64,000 nucleotides of DNA from Pseudomonadota bacterium (lineage in GTDB: Bacteria > Pseudomonadota > Gammaproteobacteria > Burkholderiales > Burkholderiaceae_C). Positions 58,459 through 64,000 of this stretch are shown here, in pieces; position 1 is the first letter of the stretch; each line of letters opens with the position of its first letter. The position numbers and the translations under genes are program-made. Under the pieces are notes generated by a model that ran no database searches, was not told the DNA's origin, and worked only from the letters and a program-made list of their open reading frames with translations. The DNA lies in NCBI GenBank assembly GCA_030535425.1, contig JAUNHQ010000007.1, positions 1 through 64,000 of the forward strand. Reading direction: 5' to 3'.

Positions 58459-59400
58459 ATGAACCTGCACCAGTTCCGCTTCGTCCAGGAGGCCGTGCGC
58501 CGCAACCTCAACCTGACCGAAGCCGCCAAGGCGCTGCACACCTCGCAGCCGGGCGTGTCCAAAGCCATCATCGAGCTGGAAGAAGAGCTGGGCATCGACA
58601 TCTTCACCCGCCACGGCAAACGCCTCAAGCGCGTGACCGAGCCGGGCGAGCGCGTGCTGGAAAGCATCGCCATCATCATGCGCGAGGTAGGCAACCTCAA
58701 ACGCATTGGCGAGCAATACAGCGCGCAAGACACAGGCACCTTCTCCATCGCCACCACGCACACGCAGGCGCGCTACGTGCTGCCCGTGCCTGTGGCGCGC
58801 CTGCGCGAGCGCTACCCCAAGGTCAACATCAGCCTGCACCAGGGCTCGCCTGGCCAGGTCGCGCGCATGGTGCTCGAGGAAACCGCCGAAATCGGCATCG
58901 CCACCGAGTCGCTGTCGGACTATCCCGACCTTGTCACCCTGCCCTGCTACGAATGGCAGCACGTGCTGGTGCTGCCCAAAACGCACGCGCTGGCACGCAA
59001 GGAACGCCTGACACTGGAAGACATCGCCGCCGAGCCGCTCATCACCTACCACCCGTCTTTCACAGGCCGCACGCGCATCGACGCCGCCTTTGCCCAGCGC
59101 CAACTTCAGCCCCGCATTGTGCTGGAGGCAATCGACTCCGACGTCATCAAGACCTACGTGCGCCTGGGTTTGGGCATAGGCATCGTGGCCGAAATGGCCG
59201 TGGAAGACGACAAAGACCCCGACCTGGCCACCCGCCCCCTGGGCCAGCTGCTGGGCCAGAACGTGGCACGCATCGCCCTCAAGCGCGGCGCCTACCTGCG
59301 CGACTTTGTCTACCACTTCGCCAGCCTGCTGTCTGACCGGCTGGACAAAGACCTCATCCTCAAAGCCATGTCCGGCCATGTGGCCGACTACGAGCTCTGA
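58459..59400 (+). CDS. cysB: CysB-type LysR family regulator
   Basis: This 313-aa protein has an N-terminal winged helix (MNLHQFRFVQEAVRRNLNLT, EAAKALHTSQPGVSKAIIEL) and a type-2 periplasmic-binding-like effector domain. TTHTQARYVLPVPVARLRER, LITYHPSFTGRTRIDAAF and GIGIVAEMAVEDDKDPDL are shared by CysB and Cbl. Such regulators respond to N-acetylserine and control sulfate assimilation and cysteine synthesis, so cysK in this window is a candidate target. CysB versus Cbl is not separable here. Confidence 0.88.
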   Translation: MNLHQFRFVQEAVRRNLNLTEAAKALHTSQPGVSKAIIELEEELGIDIFTRHGKRLKRVTEPGERVLESIAIIMREVGNLKRIGEQYSAQDTGTFSIATTHTQARYVLPVPVARLRERYPKVNISLHQGSPGQVARMVLEETAEIGIATESLSDYPDLVTLPCYEWQHVLVLPKTHALARKERLTLEDIAAEPLITYHPSFTGRTRIDAAFAQRQLQPRIVLEAIDSDVIKTYVRLGLGIGIVAEMAVEDDKDPDLATRPLGQLLGQNVARIALKRGAYLRDFVYHFASLLSDRLDKDLILKAMSGHVADYEL

Positions 59401-59408
59401 AACCCTTG

Positions 59409-59466
59409 ATACTATCAAAACAATAGCTTAAAACCCTTTTAATAAGCGCGCAAATGCCATTTTTCA
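59409..59466 (+). repeat. R1 dispersed repeat, copy K
   Basis: ACTATCAAAACAATAGCTTA, AAACCCTTTTAATAAGCGCG, CAAATGCCATTTTT. It lies between the CysB-type regulator and the aminotransferase gene. This is one of the cleanest copies. Confidence 0.7.
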
Positions 59467-59538
59467 AAATGCTTTCGCCGCCTTTGCCAAACGCCTTCCA
59501 AGCCCCCTTCCCAAGCCTTTCCCCACCCCTTGCCTGCC

Positions 59539-60717
59539 ATGACCGCTCCCGCAGCCACCACGCCCAGCTTTGCCTCCCGCCTGCCCCATGTGGGCACCAC
59601 CATCTTCACCGTCATGTCCGCGCTGGCGGCCGAGTACAAAGCCGTCAACCTGGGCCAGGGTTTCCCTGACTTTGACTGCGACCCGCGCCTGGTAGAAGCC
59701 GTCAGCGCCGCCATGCAGCAAGGCCACAACCAATACCCGCCCATGCCCGGCATACCCGCGCTGCGCCAGGCCATCGCCGCCAAGACCGAGGCGCTGTACG
59801 GCCGCGCCTACAGCGCCGACAGCGAAATCACCGTCACCGCTGGCGCCACCCAAGCCCTGCTGACCGCCATCATGTGCTGCGCCGGCCCTGGTGACGAGGT
59901 CATCGTGCTCGAACCCTGCTACGACAGCTACGTGCCCAACATCGAACTGGCCGGCGCCACCGCCCGGCGCGTGCCCCTCACGCCCGGCAGCTTCCGCCCT
60001 GATTTCGACCAAATCACCGCCGCCATCGGCCCGCGCACCCGCGCCATCCTCATCAACACCCCGCACAACCCCAGCGGCACCGTCTGGTCGCCGCAAGACA
60101 TGCTGCGCCTGCAAGAGCTGCTGGCCGCCACCAACGTGCTCGTCATCAGCGACGAGGTGTACGAACACATGGTCTACGCCCCCTTGCGCCACGAAAGCGT
60201 GGCCCGCTATCCGGGCCTGGCCGCGCGCAGCTTCATCGTCAGCAGCTTTGGCAAGACCTTCCACGTCACCGGCTGGAAAGTGGGCTACGTTGCCGCCCCC
60301 TCCCCCCTGACGGCGGAGTTTCGCAAGGTGCACCAGTTCAACGTCTTTACCGTCAACACCCCCATGCAGCACGGCTTGGCCGCCTACCTGCAAGACCCCG
60401 CGCCCTACCTGCAACTGCCCGCCTTCTACCAGGCCAAGCGCGATCTGTTCCGCCAGGGGCTGGCGCAAACCAAATTCCGCCTGCTGCCCTGCGAAGGCAC
60501 GTACTTCCAGTGCGCCGCCATCGACAGCCTGGGTGTGCCCGAACGCGGCTTATCTGAAGCCGAGTTCTGTCAGTGGCTCACCCGAGAAATCGGCGTCACC
60601 GCCATTCCGCTATCGGCCTTTTATGGCGACGGGTTCGATCAAAAAGTGGTGCGGTTTTGCTTTGCCAAACAAGACAGCACCCTGCGTGGCGCGCTGGAGC
60701 GCCTGTCCAGGCTCTGA
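59539..60717 (+). CDS. Class I/II pyridoxal-phosphate aminotransferase (methionine/kynurenine type)
   Basis: This 392-aa fold-type I enzyme has NLGQGFPDFDCDPRLVEAVS, QYPPMPGIPALRQAIAAKTE, EPCYDSYVPNIELAGA and LINTPHNPSGTVWSP. ISDEVYEHMVY and the PLP lysine in SSFGKTFHVTGWKVGYV follow. This motif set is that of YbdL-type methionine aminotransferases and KAT-like enzymes. The ATG at 59539 is preferred to a TTG three codons upstream. Neighbouring CysB and cysK would be consistent with sulfur amino-acid metabolism. Confidence 0.85.
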   Translation: MTAPAATTPSFASRLPHVGTTIFTVMSALAAEYKAVNLGQGFPDFDCDPRLVEAVSAAMQQGHNQYPPMPGIPALRQAIAAKTEALYGRAYSADSEITVTAGATQALLTAIMCCAGPGDEVIVLEPCYDSYVPNIELAGATARRVPLTPGSFRPDFDQITAAIGPRTRAILINTPHNPSGTVWSPQDMLRLQELLAATNVLVISDEVYEHMVYAPLRHESVARYPGLAARSFIVSSFGKTFHVTGWKVGYVAAPSPLTAEFRKVHQFNVFTVNTPMQHGLAAYLQDPAPYLQLPAFYQAKRDLFRQGLAQTKFRLLPCEGTYFQCAAIDSLGVPERGLSEAEFCQWLTREIGVTAIPLSAFYGDGFDQKVVRFCFAKQDSTLRGALERLSRL

Positions 60718-60750
60718 CAGCCCGCCCCGTCCAAAAGCGCGCGAGCCGGC

Positions 60751-61404
60751 TCAAGCCAGCGTGCCGCCGCCACTGCGCCCGGCCTTCCAGCCGCCGTAAA
60801 TGGCGATCAGCCCCGGCACCAGAATCAGCGCCCAGATGATCTTGCTCAGGTTGGCCTGCACCCAGGGCAGGTTGCCAAACACGTAGCCAGCCGTCACCAG
60901 CCCCAGCACCCAGATCAGCGCGCCGCTGACGTTGAAGAAGGTGAATTTGCTGCGCGTCATCTCTGCCACGCCGGCCACAAAGGGCACGAAGGTGCGGATG
61001 AAGGGCATGAAGCGCGCCAGGATCACCGTCACCCCGCCATAGCGCTCGTAAAACGCGTGCGCCTTGTCAAACGCGCGGCGGTTGAAAAAGCGCGAGTCTT
61101 CCCACTGAAACACCTTGGGCCCGAAATAACGCCCGATGCTGTAGTTGCACTGGTCGCCCAAGATGGCCGCCACCAGCAGCACCGCGCAGGCCAGCGGATA
61201 GCTCATCAGCCCCGCACCGCACAGCGCGCCCACCACGAACAGCAGCGAATCGCCCGGCAAAAAGGGCATGACCACCACGCCCGTTTCGACAAACACAATC
61301 AAAAACAGCAGCGCGTACACCCAAGGGCCGTATTGCGCCACAAAGGCGCCCAGGTATTTGTCGACGTGGAGGATGAAGTCCACCAGTTGCATCACGATTT
61401 CCAT
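60751..61404 (-). CDS. DedA-family membrane protein
   Basis: This 217-aa polytopic protein has LVDFILHVDKYLGAFVAQYG, ETGVVVMPFLPGDSLLFVVG, GDQCNYSIGRYFG and FYERYGGVTVILARFMPFIR. TFVPFVAGVAEM carries the conserved Arg and Pro residues of the family. DedA proteins are proposed flippases for undecaprenyl phosphate or phospholipids. A second in-frame ATG at 61392 is possible. Convergent with the aminotransferase gene, 33 bp apart. Confidence 0.9.
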   Translation of the reverse strand: MEIVMQLVDFILHVDKYLGAFVAQYGPWVYALLFLIVFVETGVVVMPFLPGDSLLFVVGALCGAGLMSYPLACAVLLVAAILGDQCNYSIGRYFGPKVFQWEDSRFFNRRAFDKAHAFYERYGGVTVILARFMPFIRTFVPFVAGVAEMTRSKFTFFNVSGALIWVLGLVTAGYVFGNLPWVQANLSKIIWALILVPGLIAIYGGWKAGRSGGGTLA

Positions 61405-61523
61405 GGGGCGCGATTATCCCCACCCAGTCCATTGCCCCACGGCAGGCGTCGGCCTGTTCCGACAGGGTCGCGCCCGCCATCGCTTTCATACTCAGGCAGT
61501 CAACCAGAGCGAAGGAGCACCCC

Positions 61524-61757
61524 ATGTCCCCCACCGAAAAGCAACCCACGGTGAACCTGGCAGACCACGACAAGTCCCGCCTGAGCAAGCACCTGCCGCA
61601 CGAGAAATCGCAGCAACCCAACAGCCAGTCGCCCGCCGCGGGCCAAGACGATACGCCCGAGGCCCACGCGGCCTACCGCGACGCCCAAAAGGGCCGCCCC
61701 GACACTTCAGCCGCGCCGCAGTTGCAGCGCCCCTCGCCGGAAGACGCCAAGCGCTGA
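61524..61757 (+). CDS. Small hydrophilic hypothetical protein, 77 aa
   Basis: AAGGAG lies 6 nt before the ATG, which supports a real gene. The product is polar and probably disordered (EKQPTVNLADHDKSRLSKHL, AYRDAQKGRPDTSAA) with no membrane segment. I do not recognise a family. Confidence 0.6.
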   Translation: MSPTEKQPTVNLADHDKSRLSKHLPHEKSQQPNSQSPAAGQDDTPEAHAAYRDAQKGRPDTSAAPQLQRPSPEDAKR

Positions 61758-61831
61758 CAACACACACGGCCATCGGCCACACCAGTGGCCGTTGCCAATG
61801 CAGGCGGCGGGCCTGTCCCTAAAATCCCCGG

Positions 61832-63706
61832 GTGATTTCCCCCACCCGCCCCATCCGCGAGCTGCCCGACGAGCTCATCAGCCAGATCGCCGCTGGCGAA
61901 GTGGTGGAGCGCCCCGCCTCGGTGGTGCGCGAGCTGCTGGACAACGCGCTGGACGCGGGCGCGGCGCAGATCACTTTGCGCCTGTCCGCTGGCGGCGTGC
62001 GCCTGATCAGCGTGGAAGACGACGGCGCCGGCATCGCCCCGGCGCAAATGCCCATTGCTCTGAAGCGCCACGCCACCAGCAAGATCGCCAGCCTGGCCGA
62101 TCTGGAAGCCGTGGGCACCATGGGCTTTCGCGGCGAGGCGCTGGCCGCCATCAACGCCATCGCCGAGCTGAGCCTGCTCTCGCGCACCCACGACGCGCCC
62201 GGCGCCTGGCGGCTAGATGGCCGCACGGGCGAAATCCAGCCCGCTGCGCGCGCCCCCGGCACCACCGTGCAAGTCAAGGAGCTGTTTTTCAGCGTGCCCG
62301 CGCGGCGCAAGTTCTTGAAAAGCGACGCCACCGAGCTGGCCCACTGCCTTGAAGCCGTGCGCCGCCACGCGCTGGCGCGGCCCGACGTGGGCTTTGCCAT
62401 CTGGCACGAAGGCAAGCTGATCGAGCAGTGGCGCGGCCCCACCAGCCTCAGCCAGCGCCTGGCCGACGTGCTGGGCCCCGACTTCATGGCCCAGTCCGTC
62501 GCCGTGGACTACCGCGCCGGCCCCGTGCACGTCACCGGCCGCGTCGGCCTGCCCAGCGCCGCGCGCGCGCGTGCCGACCAGCAGTTTGCCTACGTCAACG
62601 GCCGCTTCGTGCGCGACAAAGTCATCGTCCACGCCGCCCGCAGCGCCTACGAAGACGTGCTGCACGGCCACCGCCAGCCCGTGTACCTGCTGCACGTGCA
62701 GCTGCCGCCCGAGCGCGTGGACGTGAACGTGCACCCCACCAAGATCGAAGTGCGCTTTCGCGACAGCCGCGACGTGCACCAAGCCGTGCGCCACGCCGTG
62801 GACAACGCCCTGGCCACCCCCCGCGCCGCCCTGGCAGGCCAGGCCAGCCTGGCCGCTGATGCAGCCGCTGACACAGCCCCCGCCAGCGCACCGGCCAGCC
62901 CCGCCCCCCAGCCCCGCCACCGCCTGCCAGCGCCCGCCTGGCCCGTGCAGGCAGCTATGGCTTTTGAAGCACGCCCCCCCGCATCACCCGCGCAGGCCGT
63001 GCAAGAGCTGCGCGCACTGTGGCAACCCAGTGCCGATGTTGACGACGCTGCCCCCCCAGCACCAGCCACCCCGCCCGATGGGACCCATGCACCCGCCCAG
63101 CCGGCGCAGCCCGCCTCCAGCGACTGGCCCCTGGGCCGCGCCGTGGCCCAGCTGCACGGCATCTACATCCTGGCCGAAAACGCCAGCGGCATGGTCATCG
63201 TCGACATGCACGCCGCGCACGAACGCATCGTGTACGAGCGGCTCAAAACCCAGCTCGCCAGCACCCGCATCGACAGCCAGCCCCTGCTCATCCCCGCCAC
63301 CTTTGCCGCCACCCCCGCCGAAGTGGCCGCCGCCGAAGACCACGCCGACACCCTGGCCCGGCTGGGGCTGGAAATCACCGCCTTCTCCCCCAAGACCCTG
63401 GCCGTGCGCGCCGTGCCCGCCCCCTTGGCCGCTGGCGACAGCGTGGCCCTGGCCCGCGCCGTGCTGGCCGAGCTGACCCAGCACGACGCCGCCACCGTCA
63501 TCCAGCGCGCCCAGCACGAGCTGCTGGCCACCATGGCCTGCCACGGCGCCGTGCGCTCGGGCCGGCGCCTGACGCACGAAGAAATGAATGCCCTGCTGCG
63601 CCAGATGGAAGCCACCGACCGCGCCGACCAGTGCAACCACGGCCGCCCCACCTGGCGCCAGCTGAGCCTGAAAGAGCTGGACGCGCTCTTTCTGCGCGGG
63701 CGCTGA
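61832..63706 (+). CDS. mutL: DNA mismatch repair protein MutL
   Basis: This 624-aa GHKL ATPase starts at a GTG (61832), with [20 protein letters not shown] directly following. ATP-lid motifs are [21 protein letters not shown] and [11 protein letters not shown] long Ala/Pro linker (about 335-430) leads to the dimerisation domain. This domain carries [12 protein letters not shown] from residue 458, matching the DxHA(X)2E(X)4E endonuclease motif, and a C-terminal CNHGRPT. It connects MutS to strand cleavage. It is likely cotranscribed with miaA. Confidence 0.93.
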   Translation: MISPTRPIRELPDELISQIAAGEVVERPASVVRELLDNALDAGAAQITLRLSAGGVRLISVEDDGAGIAPAQMPIALKRHATSKIASLADLEAVGTMGFRGEALAAINAIAELSLLSRTHDAPGAWRLDGRTGEIQPAARAPGTTVQVKELFFSVPARRKFLKSDATELAHCLEAVRRHALARPDVGFAIWHEGKLIEQWRGPTSLSQRLADVLGPDFMAQSVAVDYRAGPVHVTGRVGLPSAARARADQQFAYVNGRFVRDKVIVHAARSAYEDVLHGHRQPVYLLHVQLPPERVDVNVHPTKIEVRFRDSRDVHQAVRHAVDNALATPRAALAGQASLAADAAADTAPASAPASPAPQPRHRLPAPAWPVQAAMAFEARPPASPAQAVQELRALWQPSADVDDAAPPAPATPPDGTHAPAQPAQPASSDWPLGRAVAQLHGIYILAENASGMVIVDMHAAHERIVYERLKTQLASTRIDSQPLLIPATFAATPAEVAAAEDHADTLARLGLEITAFSPKTLAVRAVPAPLAAGDSVALARAVLAELTQHDAATVIQRAQHELLATMACHGAVRSGRRLTHEEMNALLRQMEATDRADQCNHGRPTWRQLSLKELDALFLRGR

Positions 63707-63725
63707 GCGCGCGCCCCACATCCCC

Positions 63726-64000
63726 ATGCCCGCAGACCACGCCCCCCCTGCCTTGATCTGCCTGGCCGGCCCCACCGCCAGCGGCAAAAGCGCCGTCGCC
63801 CTGGCCCTGGCCGAGCTGGCCCCCGTGGAAATCATCAGCGTTGACTCCGCCCTGGTCTATCGCGGCATGGACATTGGCACCGCCAAGCCCACCGCCGCCG
63901 AGCGCGCCGCCGTGTCCCATCACCTCATCGACATCCGCGACCCGGCCCAGGCCTACAGCGCCGCCGAATTCGCGCGCGACGCGCCGCCCCTCATCCACGC
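63726..64000 (+). CDS. miaA: tRNA dimethylallyltransferase, N-terminal part
   Basis: The frame runs off the right edge after 91 codons. The P-loop [15 protein letters not shown], the [16 protein letters not shown] block and [20 protein letters not shown] are diagnostic for MiaA, which adds an isopentenyl group to A37 of tRNAs reading U-starting codons. It starts 19 bp after mutL, the classical mutL-miaA order. Confidence 0.93.
   Translation, partial: MPADHAPPALICLAGPTASGKSAVALALAELAPVEIISVDSALVYRGMDIGTAKPTAAERAAVSHHLIDIRDPAQAYSAAEFARDAPPLIH

Overview
The window comes from a GC-rich betaproteobacterium, most likely a member of the Comamonadaceae (Burkholderiales). Evidence is the complete beta-type division and cell-wall (dcw) cluster ending in lpxC, an mraZ-led operon, MutL with a putative endonuclease motif, UbiJ-UbiB, and dispersed intergenic repeats built around ATAGCTTAAAACCC and GCGCAAATGGCC blocks, a type I associate with that family. 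No database search was possible, so the genus is not assigned.

Layout. 1-2460 is an insertion-sequence scrapyard: the start of an IS630-type transposase leaving the window, a decayed IS5-type transposase, and a decayed IS630 copy that still has its terminal inverted repeats and TA target. 2478-11248 holds an unknown protein, a BMP-type nucleoside-binding lipoprotein with a probable adenine deaminase, a PvdQ-like N-terminal-nucleophile acylase, a DUF815 ATPase, a Nudix hydrolase and an RhlE-like helicase. 11514-16000 carries secA, a DciA/DUF721 protein, a MaoC-like protein and a ParA-like ATPase. 16212-35469 is the dcw cluster on the minus strand, read mraZ-rsmH-ftsL-ftsI-murE-murF-mraY-murD-ftsW-murG-murC-ddlB-ftsQ-ftsA-ftsZ-lpxC. 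Most of its genes overlap by 1-7 nt. The long gaps follow ftsI, mraY and ftsA, and each contains a hairpin-rich element ending at the upstream gene's stop codon.

36030-41447 contains cysK, a small membrane protein whose 3' end carries the rnpB promoter, RNase P RNA, a DUF3717/DUF1289 protein, a yybP-ykoY-type (manganese) leader upstream of a TerC-family gene, a small membrane protein, rsmE and a zinc-ribbon protein. 41696-45368 is an Mla-like lipid ABC transport operon (permease with N-terminal STAS-like region, ATPase, MCE protein, auxiliary lipoprotein). 45484-64000 carries an unknown 435-aa protein, E1 alpha and beta of a 2-oxoacid dehydrogenase, folA, ubiJ-ubiB, a sodium/solute symporter, an FmdB-like protein, aspS, a yqjD-yqjE-yqjK-like trio, nudB, an exo/endonuclease, a CysB-type regulator, an aminotransferase, a DedA protein, a small hydrophilic protein, mutL and the start of miaA.

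Most of the window is housekeeping. The least explained signals are two repeat families. R1 is a short dispersed repeat with about a dozen intergenic copies, several apparent copies inside genes (clearest in murG and murF), and one copy that forms the start of a lipoprotein gene. R2 is the hairpin element in the dcw gaps. I saw no tRNA, CRISPR array, prophage or defence island.
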